In this document: positions 43,118 to 55,014 of the stretch, piece after piece
Layout of the letters: each line of letters starts with the position of its first letter
How positions within the stretch are numbered: the first letter of the stretch is position 1
Source: Picochlorum sp. 'celeri'
Lineage: Eukaryota; Chlorophyta; Trebouxiophyceae
Reading direction: 5' to 3'
Length of the DNA: 64,000 nt
Assembly (NCBI GenBank): GCA_010909725.1
Contig: JAACMV010000001.1
Coordinates: 593,533-657,532 of the forward strand
Notes under the pieces: model-generated
What the model saw: the letters and a program-made list of their open reading frames with translations, nothing else
What the model was told of the DNA's origin: nothing
Databases searched by the model: none
Program-made: the position numbers and the translations under genes

Positions 43118-46100
43118 TTACATACTGTTCTCAATGTTTGATAACATTGCCTTCATCAGCTTTCTAGTTTCTGCTACATCTGCATTGCGCTTTCTTTTTA
43201 TATTCCTTCGGAGGCGAATTCCTGGAAACTCACAAAAGGATACAATATTATCCATGAGTCTGAATACCTGGTACTTTTGGGTTTCTGAGATGTCGAACTG
43301 TAGCCGCTCTGCAGTGCAAACTCGCTGCGTCATGCCAGAGACAATGGTGAGGACTTTTTTCTGCGTCTGTTGTTCTTTTTTGGCCTCGGACACAACTTTT
43401 TTGAGCATGCTTTGAATTACAGAGTGAACCACCTTTTTCTCTCTGATTTTAGTCTTTTGCTTGGTGGCGTTTTTCAGTCTCAATGTCTTTTGACTTTCAT
43501 CAGTATTGTCGCTGAATAATGGGTTCCACACAAGCTGATCTGGGCATACTGGATCTAATGACAACGACTTGAGCTTGTGCAAGCTTTCTTTCCAAAAAAG
43601 ATCTTCAGCGATACTGAAAGACTTTTCGTTGATCTTTCGAAGGATTATTGCGGCGCTTTTTCCTGGATAGAGACAAAAGGAACAGATGATGATACTCACA
43701 CATGTAGAGCAGCGTTGTTCAGGATGTGGACGAACCTGTCATGTCTATGGGTCTCACGCAATGCTTCACACCATTTGCTGCAAATCCCTCATTTTCCATC
43801 ACCGTAATGCAGCCTCTTGGCATGGGAATAAAAAAGAGGCCATTTGTAAAGCCATACAATTGAGTTCCAAAAGAGAGACGGCTATCTGAAAAGAGTCTGA
43901 GGGAATATATTGGCTGTTGAAATCTCTTGGAATCATCGTAATGGCTTTGAATACCTTCACTTCCGTCATGGTACATGTTCAAAGCCACGGCATTCACAAA
44001 ATTTGCAGGTGCAATTGATGCTGATACCATAGGCTCCTCGACAATTTCCTGTAGCAAAGTTGGCAGAATATTAGTCACATGTAGCATAATGTTTGTATAT
44101 ATGTAAAGGCATACTTTCATCCACTGCGGTGGTTTTGGTACATCTCTACGAATACCACCAGCAATCTTTGCCAAAGGTGATTTGAGCTGCTCTCTGCTCC
44201 AAAGATATCTGGATCCAAAAAAGTACTTTGTCCTCTTCAGTACCCCTTTCTTTGATAGAGAAGAATGGTAGCATTCTTTAGGAAGAATTCCTTTGCTGCC
44301 ATCCTGGTGAAGGTTGTCACATTGTTCTTCAATTCTGTCCAATTCCTCCAGAGTATATACACCATTGTATGTTGTCACTCCAAGCGGGAGAAGATATTCA
44401 AGGTTTTTATCTTGGCAGTGAGGATCAGTCTCCATTCGAACAACGCTGCTAACCATTCCATCTAGTATGGTTTGCTCCATGCATGACTGACCGGAAAAGA
44501 GTTTGTCCATGACTGTGTCATAGTGCGGTGGGGCATCTGTACTCTTCATAAACCATCTGGTCTTTTCAAATGTGCATCCTGAATCTGAACTACAACTGGT
44601 CTTCTCGCCATAAATATCCGAGGTGAAACAATCTCTAGTTGAAATCATATATAAGGGTGTATGATGCTACACAGAAAAAGAGAGATTCAGTCTTGTCCAA
44701 ATGCAAGAACACAAATATTCGAATACCGTACCTGTATTTTCTTTGATGCACTTGCAAGGGCCATTGAAAATACGTGAAGCTTTAGGAAAACCTGCTGCAT
44801 GATTTGAGGCATTGGTTTATTACTGCCACTGTCATACATCGTGGCGTTATTCAATAGAGATTCGATGTGCTGGTATATTGAGTCAAGTGCCGGAGACTTT
44901 TCTTTTTGGGAGAATGATAAGGAGTTTAAAATGTCCAAATGCCCTTCCCAGTTTATTTCTCGGAACACTCCTGATACGACTTTACCAAAATTATCTATTG
45001 ACCCGGACAATATTTCAAAGGTTTGTTGATCAAGTGCAGCCCAGAGCTCCTTGGACACGTTCAGATCGAGACGGCAGCTGAGGGTAGCCAACGACATCTT
45101 TTTCTCCGCTGGGATAGGCCGATTCTCCGTGGAAATTTGATTATCGTCATTGAGATCTTCACCATGTTTGGCTCGATTCAGATCTTGATGATATTTCAAA
45201 AGCGAATCCGGATCCTCTCCCAAGACCAAACTCAAAAGTGCTCCATTGTCCAACAGCCTTGCTTCTGATTTCATTCCAGCAGTGCCCCCTACCCCTCGCT
45301 TTAATGTCACAGCCACTTGAATATTCGAAACAAGGAGAGAATCTTCTTTAAGTGGGAGAGTATGCAGCCTACACTGTTTGCCTTGCTCTATTTGGTAATG
45401 GAAGCACAAAAAACCCTTGTCGCCAACATTTGAAAAATAAGATTTCAAGCCTTGTCCACGAGACATGATCGCCCCATTCTCCTGAATTATTTGCAATCGA
45501 TCCTCAGGATATAGGAGGTAGCGCTTGACAGTGGATTCCTCACATGTTGGAAAAAAAGCCGTTACTGTATCTGCAGTCTCAAGAACTTTTGCACAGTCCT
45601 CCAGCAGACAGCCATACTTTTGCTCCAATCCATCTCTTGTACGCAGCAGTGGGCGAATGGTTACAGGAGGCAATCTGTCATAGCTTTCACAACCAATTTG
45701 CTCACTTTCCGAAGGAATCACGTAGCTGATTCCCACAGAAGATTCCCTGTGCACATACCCAGGTTGTTCATCCTTGACAGCTTCTGTCTCCTTCGTGATT
45801 CTTTCAAGCAGCGTAACTTGAGCATACCTTCTCACATCCTGCCATACCTATAATTTATCAAAGTACAATAGTAATGCTTGAATACAACAGAATAGTGCCA
45901 TCTTGCCGAAAGCAATGAATGCCAATGAATGACACACCTGTTGCACAGACAAACCGTCTGCCTCTGAAACCTGTGCCACTAATTTGAGCAGCTGAGGAAC
46001 GCTACTCGGCAACTCGGAACTCTGAATGACTGGGGTATGTAAGAGATCAGCTGCTGCAGCGAGTGCTTTTCCGAGATCTCTCGAAACTGGCCTGTCCCCA

Positions 46101-46351
46101 TCACCCAAGCCTTGAACCTCAAAGTCAGACTCTTGGTCGTGGATACTACTCTTCGTCACCGGCTGGTCAGCAGCGATCGGGGTTTTCACAGATATTTTAC
46201 TCGAAGAACTATTTCTTGTATTTAGAGAAAGCGTGGTTTCACCTAAAAGCACCGCTTTATGGGGCGATTCATCCCGAAAACCCTTCTCTCCCTTTTCCGA
46301 CACGACACGGTCGCGCCGGCAAGTTGCTTTTTTCAATCTCGACTCGCTCAT
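43118..46351 (-). CDS. Large protein with C-terminal AlkB-like 2OG-Fe(II) oxygenase domain
   Basis: Five exons: 46351-45938, 45847-44732, 44666-44115, 44048-43736 and 43662-43118, all GT-AG, giving one open frame of 979 residues. The third join (SKKIQ to HHTPLYMISTRDC) links two stretches that could be mistaken for separate genes. The oxygenase lies at about residues 690-840: VNAVALNMYHDGSEGIQSHY and DDSKRFQQPIYSLRLFSDSR, then HCVRPIDMTGKSAAIILRKI; H...D near HYDD and the late HC...R fit iron and 2-oxoglutarate ligands. The first 520 residues match nothing I know. After the domain comes a Lys-rich helix (KKVVHSVIQSMLKKVVSEAK). The substrate is unknown; nucleic acid or protein are both possible. 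Confidence 0.75.
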
Positions 46352-46476
46352 CGCAGATTCTAATGCAAAATTATTTATGGGTTTTATTCTCTCAGTACAA
46401 TACCTGACGCATTTGTCAACCGATCATCTCGATCGTTCGAAATAAAACGTTTTATGATCACTCAAAACAGGCATCT

Positions 46477-46515
46477 CATTGTTTCCGTTCAACGGAATGT
46501 CGTAATACGACAATG
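46477..46515. other. Two adjacent hairpins inside an outer stem (possible structured element)
   Basis: In the spacer upstream of the AlkB-like gene: TTCCG-loop-CGGAA (46483-46497) and TGTCG-loop-CGACA (46499-46512), bounded by CATTG and CAATG. This resembles a small three-way junction. It could be chance; no known RNA family matches. Confidence 0.3.
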
Positions 46516-46594
46516 TCCGCTCCTAGTCATGGAAGTAGTCGGGACACACTATCCGTCGCAGATCAATCATTTGTATTACACTATATAATCATAC

Positions 46595-47997
46595 TCAACG
46601 ACTCATGGCAGCATCCAATTGCTTTGAAAGCTGGTAATCTTGTCTGTTGTAGAATTCACTCAGTTGTCGGTACACATATGATGGCATAAATCCATGGCCA
46701 TGGTCTGTCACAAACAATGAAATCCTATCCGACGGAATATAATCAAAGCGAGGATTATGAACTTGCAAAAATGGCTTCATCAGCGCAGTCTCCTTATTCT
46801 CACCCATGATTGAAAAATTTGCCTCTACAAAATCATACAATTGATACATTCACGCACTGATCAACGACACTACATTCAATTTACACGACGTACCTGCTCT
46901 TTCTGCTGCAAAAATGGACTCGTGTCTAAATGGAAGTATTTCCGATGGATCCCCAAACTCGTTGAATGTGATTCCAGGTTCATGTGGAAAGTTTGGTGAC
47001 AACTTGTAAATCCCTGCCAGCACCACTACAGGGACGTTGTGCCGCTTCGCTGCCGCAGCTAGAATACTCGTACCAACATTAGCCATCGCACCACCATCTG
47101 CAAGCAATGCATGCGCTGATATAATGACCTTATTGGTGCGAGCCATCATGGCATAGCATGCTGCATCGGCAATCACCGTTGTCGGTATATGCAACCTTTC
47201 TAATTCGGCTGCCAATTTGTAGCCCTCTGATGTTGGTGATCCCTCAGATACAATCACTTGAAAATTTCTCTTCTCCTTTGCCCTCTTCAAGAATTGAAGA
47301 ACTGTCCTAGAATACCCAAACGTCAAGACCACTTCATTAGAGTGAATGTGCTCTGGCGCATGCGCCGCGATCGATGCATCGATATCCTTCAGCTCATCAA
47401 TCAAATCATGTATACCTTCGAGAATATCGTGCCTTTTTTCCTCAAAATCCTCCTGAACCTGCTGCTTCTGCCCATCCTTGTCTGCAAAATGAGCAGCAGA
47501 TGCAAGTGCCACAGATTCGTCAAATATTTCCTGATCCAATAAATTATGCAGCGAAAATGTTCTAGACCATCGATTTGTATTCGTCTGCTTATTCAATGCC
47601 CGCGACAGGCCACCCTCACGGGTAGGAACGCTGCTACCCTCTAGAGGAGACACAGTCTGCTCCTCCTCCTGCTGTTCGTCCATTTCCTCCCTAATGATGT
47701 ACATAACCCGACGAACCACATTCCCAATGACCAATTCTACAGCATAGTGAATACATCAGCACCTGAAATAGACCAAATCACCACGTGGCACGTACCGACA
47801 GGTTTTGCAGACTGAATCCGAACACCCACGCTTCTAACCTCTTCTAACAGCATTTGCGCATTTTCTGCCTTTGTCGAAGACACTAGTTGCTTCAGAATCT
47901 CTACTGTACCCTTTGCTGCGGCATAACTACCAACAATTCTCTTCTGCCGCAACTTGTCACAAAACTCCTTCACTTTTTCTTGATACGCCTGCGTCAT
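46595..47997 (-). CDS. EIF2B2: Translation initiation factor eIF2B beta subunit
   Basis: Three exons: 47997-47796, 47736-46894 and 46824-46595 (introns GTACGT...CTGTAG and GTACGT...TTGTAG); 424 residues. The N-terminal helical region (AYQEKVKEFCDKLRQKRIVG) joins ELVIGNVVRRVMYIIREEMD. The Rossmann-like half carries VVLTFGYSRTVLQFLKRAKE, VIVSEGSPTSEGYKLAAELE, HIPTTVIADAACYAMMARTN, KVIISAHALLADGGAMANVG and the closing NPRFDYIPSDRISLFVTDHG. The order is that of the beta subunit, which with alpha and delta forms the regulatory core of the eIF2 exchange factor. Its start lies 23 bp from the stop of the upstream Prp18 gene. Confidence 0.92.
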
Positions 47998-48020
47998 TGT
48001 ATCAATCAATTTACATGAAA

Positions 48021-49336
48021 TTATTTATCATTAATTCGCTTCAGTTCATCTCTAATAACAGCATCCCATTTCTCTGGAATCTTTGCACCATCTTGGGTGA
48101 AAATTGTTGGGGCTTCTACTCGATCTATTTCATCCCCTCGCGCAACTGCTTTCAACAATGCAAGCTTATCATTGGAACTATCACCTATTGGGTTGCTTGC
48201 TCCATCGAAATCCACACAGCGACTAGGATCAGTTGGATACCTTCGCTGACAAAAGGTCATAATTCGCTTCAGGGCTTGAATGAACTTTCTCGACGCTTCA
48301 TCGTTCATGATATGAGCTTTACCATGCGCATATTTGTAAGAAATTTTCTCTCGAGATGCTCTTTCATGCAATCCAACCTGCGTCACTCCTATAGGCCAGG
48401 GAGAATTCCCAATAGCAACCCCCATGTAAATCTTATATGCATGGAGGTAGTTTCTATCCTTTATCGCGTCAGTGATGATCTTAATTCCTGCCAAGAGCTG
48501 TGCATCTAATGTTCTATTCTTCAATTTATAAAAAAGCGGGCGAAGGTATTCTTTGGTCTCCTTGTATCGAACATCAGCTTGCTTCCCAGCAGCAGTCAAT
48601 GTATCCTGCACAGACCTTTTCTCTAAATCTGCATGCCAATCCGCCATCCACTTTTTCAGGCGTTTATCTATAATGTCTTCAGCGCACATATTTTTCTCTT
48701 CCAATGCCTCTGCAGCAGCCTTAAATGTTGCCATGAGTTTTGCTTCCTCACTCATCGGCTGCTCTTCATTATCCTCTGCACGCACTATCTGGCCCTCTTC
48801 AGCCGCTATAGCTTTATTCTTCTCTTTCTCTTGCCGCTGCAGTGCAGTATGCACATTCTCCTGCTGCCCACCTGCCGCCTCATCTGCCACCTCAACAGAC
48901 AACTCTGCCTGTGCCAGTCTCACATACCGCTCGTCGTCAGTCTCTCCAAACACTCGTATAGGTTGCTGTAACAACCGTAACCGTCTAATGACTTCTTCCG
49001 TTGACAATGCGAGGATTTCCGGGGGACATTGAAAGGCTTCCTGTGTCACACCCCCTGAGGTTTGCAGGGGACGCTCTTCGGCGTCCACATGTCGCCTTTT
49101 CTGCTTCAATAACTCTTCCTACATCACCAGCATACACAATGATGAGTAAAAAATGTCATATATAAAGCAATTAGAGCCATATGGCGTACCTTTCGACGAC
49201 GTTCTTCTTCTTCTTCTTCCCGAATTCGTTTCAGTCGTTTCGCTTCAATCTCTGACCGTTTGGCATACTTGTTCCCACCTAATTCTTCTTGTAAGGAAGT
49301 TCGTTTCGACTGTATGAGATTCCGTAGGTTATCCAT
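48021..49336 (-). CDS. PRPF18: Pre-mRNA splicing factor Prp18
   Basis: Exons 49336-49190 and 49118-48021, intron 49189-49119 (GTACGC...ATGTAG), phase 0, 414 residues. The N-terminus has the basic/acidic coiled coil (SEIEAKRLKRIREEEEEERR), then the PRP4-like splicing motif with IRVFGETDDERYVRLAQAEL. The Prp18 helical domain is complete: RLKKWMADWHADLEKRSVQD, YKETKEYLRPLFYKLKNRTL, DAQLLAGIKIITDAIKDRNY and the conserved loop MGVAIGNSPWPIGVTQVGLH. Prp18 acts with Slu7 in the second transesterification step. Start at the ATG 49336 rather than an upstream TTG. Confidence 0.95.
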
Positions 49337-49456
49337 GCTGCCTACCAAGTAGAAAGTTTACTGTTTCAGTCCAATTATTTTTCACTGTCTCTAGGGCGCA
49401 TTCTACGCTCTCGGTCGTCGTTTCAGAGCATTCTTATGAAACTAATGATATAATAA

Positions 49457-52400
49457 TTATATAAGAAGGTCCCTGACTGCCTGGAACACGGGGCTAAAAT
49501 CACTTTTTTGTTCATGGAATGCTGTCATGAGAAATTGCTGGGCTCCGACATTATTGGGCATGATCAAGTCCATTTGCATCACGTTATTGGACTGGTACTC
49601 GTACAGCAGATTAGACCAGGAACACTGTGGATCCTTGGTGTACTCGTGTGACAGGCCTGGGCAATACTCTGACGCTGTGCCTGAGAGATATTCTATTGGC
49701 ATACCATAGAGCAGATGGAGGGTTTGATTGACTCTGGACTCCCATGTGGGTTGCCAAATCCGCACTGTCTGGTTTAGGTTTTGTATCATGTCCTTGGATG
49801 CTTCATGGCCAATCATCACGGCTGGGATTGGGAGAGAGGGTTTCTGAGGCTGTCCCTCCATGGGGAATGGTCTACCCTCATTATTGATAACTATCATGGC
49901 ACTTGCACGGGCAGATATTGCCTGCAAAGCCTTTTCGTGGAATGAGCAGTGCCCTCGAGTCATCACGACAATGGAGTTGCGCAGTTCTTCAGGGTTTTTC
50001 GGAGGAAGGCACCCGTGGGGTGGATCAAACTGCACCAGTTTGCCATATGTCTCACAAGATGGGATCCGTGGCATGGTGGAGGCATCAGACTGTCCTGCAT
50101 CCTGAGTCGTTTTCTCTTCTGTCTTTTCGCATGTTGCGTCATCACTGGAACAACTCTGTTTGTCGTCCTCGTTCGCAGCAGGTGCTAATGGATATTGAAC
50201 TTTCTCATCCTGCTTTTGTTGCTCAAGGCGCTTGATCCTTTCTAATATCTCCTCATTCGTCAGCTCAACTTCATGAGGATATATAAGCTCTTCTTCGGTG
50301 TCATCTAAAAATCTAGCATCCATTTGCTGTGTCCACACATGCTTGGATTGCTCATATTGGGATGCATTTGTGCAGCCAGGAAAGTATCCTTCTCCAAAGA
50401 GGGCCTGTACTCCGGGAATTCTGCCCAAAGATGCCGAGGACGTCGAGTTGTACTGAATTTCCAGTATTGATGTAGCAGCACTATTCACTTCTTTCTGTCG
50501 GATTCCAGTAAGCTCTAAAATAACCGAATTTGCTGGGAGTGTTTGCATGGACTGGCTGGACATGTCTGAGAGGAAGACTTCCTTCAGATAAGCACACTTC
50601 ATTGTGTTCCCCACAAGAAAATGCTGCAAGATACAGAGGAAATATCGAACATCGGTTCGCTCATGTACTTCAGAGAAAGATAGATGCCACGGTGCGACTG
50701 TCGGGGAGCCCGCTTTCATCGGATTGCTGGCCCCAATACGCCACTGCAAGCGAGCTGTCTTCTTCTTCTCCTGAACAGCACGTTCTACCATTCTGCACAC
50801 ATTACACCTTCGACTCCGGATTCTATTCGACACAGTTCTCTTGTTTGGCATGGGTAATCCTATATTATTTGTACCCTCGTCTTGGTGATTGGCATGGGAT
50901 GCATTCGCAGTGCAAAGCTGTTGGCACTGCTCAGAGACATCAGTGCCATCTTTTGTATCAAAAGCACCATCATTCTTGTGCGGAAAACTTGGCAAGAAAT
51001 GAGCCTCTGTTGATAATACGTACTGATCAAGTACATCAGTTGCATTAGAGAACAACAAGTAGAGGTATTTCAGGGTCTCAGAAAGGAAGAAGGATTCCAT
51101 CGAATCTTCTAGCTGTCCAGTGCTGACATCACTCACACTAGCAAATCCACATGGCGCTCGCGTCGTATTCTTCAAGGTCTGGTAAAATCGAAGGACAGAC
51201 ATCAAATACTTCGGATTCCGAGTGTCCGAATACAATATATATCCAGATTCTATAAATTCTGGACGCAATGGGTAGTATTTCAAAACTGGATGAGCAGCAC
51301 TCATGTCAAATGCAAACGATTCTGGTATCCATGTAAACTTCCTTCTCACCAAATCCCATGACTCGAATAAATACTGGGCATCTTGAAATTGACCAGAGAG
51401 AGATTGCAATCCTGGCCAAAAGGCAGCCAACGCTGATGAATACGAGTTCACAACTCGTCCACTGGTCATGTGCACATCAACCAACCACGTCACACCGTTC
51501 ATCTCCCTCGACAATCCCGCATACGCCTGCGCTGATGAATACATTTCTATATACATGTTCAAATAATCCTCATCCCCGAATGACAAGTATGCTTTCAGGA
51601 GATATTCATAGTATGAATCAATCCCAGCACCAATTCCAGACTGACGCCGTACCCATGTCCCTTTGTCAACATTAAACGTATTCCCCAGCAGCCCTCTCAC
51701 AGATCTCTGATTAAATAAATATACTACAGCCTTCTTTGCTTTCTCTTCATATATGGGATTGTTAGACAACCTCGACAAGACGCCAAACTCCAACAGCATG
51801 GTGCCAGCACATGCAGTGCATGTAATTCTGGTATCTCCCCTCACCTGCCCAGTTTTCAAGTTGATCCAGGATAATGGAACACCAGTCGCTGTATCAAAGG
51901 CGGGAAGTAATCGATCGGCCAATTCTACCGCTTTATGAAGCAGCTCACCTTTGTACCAAGGAACAAGTTGAGCATCGCGACTCAAGAGCACATGCCCAGA
52001 GAGAAGACCCCCCAGCGCTCGTATTGTCACTTCAAACACATGAACTCGAACATCAAGGTCAAAATGCCATGTTTTTGATATAAATATAACTGCTTTACGC
52101 AAGTCCTTCCCTCGCCGTAGAAGGTACAGCATATCCAACGAATCCAACAGAGTAATGGCAATCCCACCCTGCGAATTTGATCCAGTACAACTGATCGGCC
52201 TCAGATCATCCATAGGAAATGCTCGAGTCATATACCCCGTAAAGGCAACATCAAACATCTCTTCAACATCCCTCCGTAGATCATACAGGCTCACATTTGC
52301 TGCCATGGCACCAGTATTTGGGGGGTGATGACTCCTCTCCCCTCCTCGCTTCATAGATGTCGTCCAGCCAGTCCTCAATAATCCATCATGAGGATTCATA

Positions 52401-52539
52401 ATCACCAGATAGATCATGCCGATCTGCACAGACACATGTTCCATCAGCACAGGACTTTAAAGTTCAGACACAAGAGGTCAACACGTACCATGATGGTCAA
52501 TACAAGCCTTACAAAGGCTCGCAGCAGGGAATCAATCAT
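49457..52539 (-). CDS. EDEM3: EDEM3-like GH47 mannosidase with PA domain
   Basis: Exons 52539-52489 and 52423-49457, intron 52488-52424 (GTACGT...GTGCAG), phase 0, 1005 residues. The join builds a hydrophobic signal sequence or anchor (LLRAFVRLVLTIMIGMIYLV). The GH47 domain has MFDVAFTGYMTRAFPMDDLR, SQGGIAITLLDSLDMLYLLR, DVRVHVFEVTIRALGGLLSG and the C-terminal ESMESFFLSETLKYLYLLFS, EDEM rather than Golgi mannosidase I type. A protease-associated (PA) domain follows near residue 840 (VVMTRGHCSFHEKALQAISA), as in EDEM3. It would trim mannose from misfolded glycoproteins for ER-associated degradation. It shares a divergent promoter with EMC7. Confidence 0.92.
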
Positions 52540-52857
52540 AGTTTAACGTATATGTAAATACTCAAGGCAAATTCCATCCATCAGCGACGCCATATGCTCG
52601 CTGCCTAGACTGCTTCTTGTGCCCTCTTTTCTCGCACTCCAAGAGTCACTGCAACTCACCATTGTCCCCTGAAACATACCATGGTCATTTCTCTTTTACA
52701 TGAAAATCTTTGCGCATGGAAACAGGCGTAATGGCATCTTGATCGCCATCTTCTCGCTGCTGTGCTCCGTATATAAAACAATAAATACTTGGTTTTCTCT
52801 CTGTATGTAACAGACGCCCTCGCTTGAAGAGAGAAAATGATCCCAATATATTAAATC
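52540..52857. other. Divergent intergenic region (EDEM / EMC7)
   Basis: 318 bp separates the start codons of two ER quality-control genes on opposite strands. A CGTATATAAAAC element is near 52770. I saw no CCAAT-N9-CCACG box and no other gene. Confidence 0.6.
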
Positions 52858-53548
52858 ATGGTTATCAAATCCTATTATTGGGGCAGCTGCCTGGTGACTG
52901 TCCTGCTTCTGCTGAGCAAAGCTCTGTCGTCACATGCTTCTGTCGAAATTCGAAATAGTGCCAGTCAAAACCCCACAGGGGGTCCTATCGAGGGATCTAT
53001 TTCATATCCAGGTATGTAATTGTGCATAGAGCAGTGTATGTATGTATGCCTGGCAACAATAATAATCCATGGAGGTGTCTGTTGTAGTTGGGGTGCCTGT
53101 TCCCACAGAGGCTCGTGTCACCCTGTTTACCCCAGGGCAGACAGCAGCAGCAGGAGAAGGCCGCCGCCGCCGCGTGTTCCCTAGTGCTTTGGATGGAAGA
53201 TTCACGTTCGATAATGTAGGAGACGGGATGCATATACTGGATGTGGAAGCTGTTGGGTTTTACTTTCCAACGATTAAGATTATCAAGCATGGGAATCTTG
53301 TCAAGGCTACTGCATCTGATGTACAGGATCGTCCTGTCGAATATCCTCTTAAACTGGCACCTCTGAAGCCGATGGAATTTTTTGAGCAGAAGCAAAAGTT
53401 TAATCTGATGAAGTGGTTGAAGACCCCATATGGAATCATGATTGCATTTGGAGTGGGAAGCCTGATTTTGTTGCCCATGTTAAAGGTTGATCCAGAGGAG
53501 TATCGTCAGATGAAGGAAATGACGTCAATGTCGACCAAGAAACAGTGA
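52858..53548 (+). CDS. EMC7: ER membrane complex subunit 7
   Basis: Exons 52858-53011 and 53088-53548, intron 53012-53087 (GTATGT...TTGTAG), phase 1, 204 residues. Signal peptide (SCLVTVLLLLSKALSSHA), then a beta-sandwich carboxypeptidase-regulatory-like domain: IEGSISYPVGVPVPTEARVT, DGRFTFDNVGDGMHILDVEA. The membrane span is PYGIMIAFGVGSLILLPML, preceded by the EMC7-specific PLKLAPLKPMEFFEQKQKFN and followed by DPEEYRQMKEM. The EMC inserts tail-anchored and multi-pass proteins into the ER. Arrangement and length match the family closely. Confidence 0.93.
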
Positions 53549-53669
53549 TGCGGTGGCATGGATACCCATAGAGATATATACTTTATATGTATGTACATAC
53601 ACACACTGTGTATTCTGAGGAGAGCACACATAAAGCTTGTAGAGTTGACATAATAAATATATATTTATT

Positions 53670-54965
53670 TTAATACAGAATTGTGCCTGTCCGGAAGAGC
53701 CAGATGCTGAACCCACACACAATAAACCACAGCACTCCGACAAAAGATACAACAAACCCAACAGCATTTCCAACAAATGTTGACGCCAACTGTGCAATCT
53801 CTGGAATCCCGGTACTCGACTTTGTATACATGTATGATCCAAGAGTCAGAAGGCCACACGATAAATATAATACACCAGGCGCAAGAGCTTGGATTGCAGT
53901 CTTGCATGCTGTGTACCTCACAACATCTGCCTTGGCCTTGACAACAGACTGTGCTGCTGCCCTCTCAGGTTTTGTGCGGTATTGGCTATGCTTTACGGTA
54001 TACCAGGCGATTAATGCGGTTTCTAAGTAGCGCGAAACGAGTATGCGTGTGTTCAGGATGAACAAGATTCCGGTGACAATGAGAGATGCAGCCTGCACCA
54101 GAGAGCATGTTGTGTCATCCAAACCCAAGATTTCCTTCATCAGCATTGTCATGTACAAAGGAACGAGCATCATGGGAGCAATCATCTGTACTCTTATTCG
54201 AGTCGAATCCATCCAGGATCTCGTCATATACGGTGTTACCCACGTTGGTGGACATGTGTGCGCATGGAATGCCCTTGCAAAGCGTAAAGCTGCACTGTGT
54301 AGAACAGCTGTGATGAATGCTGCAAGCACAGCAAATATCACACCAAGTAGGGACAAAGGAGCTTGAATTGTATCCAAAAATGAATCATCAACATCCACGT
54401 TGGCCGCGACAAGCGCATGCTGCACGGCGCGTTGTACCATGTTGGCAGCCGCTGTGGCTGCCCCCTCTGGACTCCAGAGGAACAACCCTTCTGGCTCCAG
54501 ACCGAAATACGCAATGCATGCAATAAAGCTCAAACTGGAATAGAAGATGGCATATATTTTATCCTCAGAACTTGTCAAACTCGACAGAAATGACACCACC
54601 AGCAACGATACCAGAGACATCAGAAACACTGAAGCACTCAGCAGCAACGACGTCGTTCCAAATGGCACAATACTTGCAGCAGCACTGTACGCCAAGAATA
54701 CGAGAACCATCAGTATCGCCGAGTATGTCAATGTTTCTAACGATGAGTACTCTGGTAACTGTATGATCAAGGTCTGGCTCATTGGAACCATCATTAAGGA
54801 GGACGAATCATCGCTACCAAGGGTCTTGTCCTTGTTCTTCTTCTTCCTCTTCGTCTCAGTCTGTTCTTCTCCTTGTTGAGTCGGTAGGTAGCTAATTAGA
54901 CCTAAAATACCCCTTGTACCTAAAGAGTACCTGTAGTAATCAAATTTCCAAACGGTATCGCTCAT
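53670..54965 (-). CDS. TMEM161: TMEM161-family multi-pass membrane protein
   Basis: 431 residues from the ATG at 54965, single exon as drawn. The N-terminus has RYSLGTRGILGLISYLPTQQ followed by a Lys-rich stretch (ETKRKKKNKDK), matching the TMEM161 layout of YSLxRWLLxxxxLxxYxPT-x-KKKxRK. About eight hydrophobic spans follow, including LETLTYSAILMVLVFLAYSA, LLGVIFAVLAAFITAVL and IAPMMLVPLYMTMLM. A TTACTACAG directly before GTACTCTTTAGG could be a splice acceptor, so the first ~12 residues may come from another exon. Molecular function in the family is not well defined. The start is 49 bp from a divergent start. Confidence 0.75.
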   Translation of the reverse strand: MSDTVWKFDYYRYSLGTRGILGLISYLPTQQGEEQTETKRKKKNKDKTLGSDDSSSLMMVPMSQTLIIQLPEYSSLETLTYSAILMVLVFLAYSAAASIVPFGTTSLLLSASVFLMSLVSLLVVSFLSSLTSSEDKIYAIFYSSLSFIACIAYFGLEPEGLFLWSPEGAATAAANMVQRAVQHALVAANVDVDDSFLDTIQAPLSLLGVIFAVLAAFITAVLHSAALRFARAFHAHTCPPTWVTPYMTRSWMDSTRIRVQMIAPMMLVPLYMTMLMKEILGLDDTTCSLVQAASLIVTGILFILNTRILVSRYLETALIAWYTVKHSQYRTKPERAAAQSVVKAKADVVRYTACKTAIQALAPGVLYLSCGLLTLGSYMYTKSSTGIPEIAQLASTFVGNAVGFVVSFVGVLWFIVCGFSIWLFRTGTILY

Positions 54966-55014
54966 ACAATGTGCGCAATTCACTATAAAAGCATGGTAGC
55001 TACCAGGTCAAGAC

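Noticed and set aside
44667..44731. Gene boundary between a hypothetical protein and an AlkB-like gene
   Set aside because: A 65-nt GT-AG intron joins the two in phase 0, so one gene is the simpler reading.
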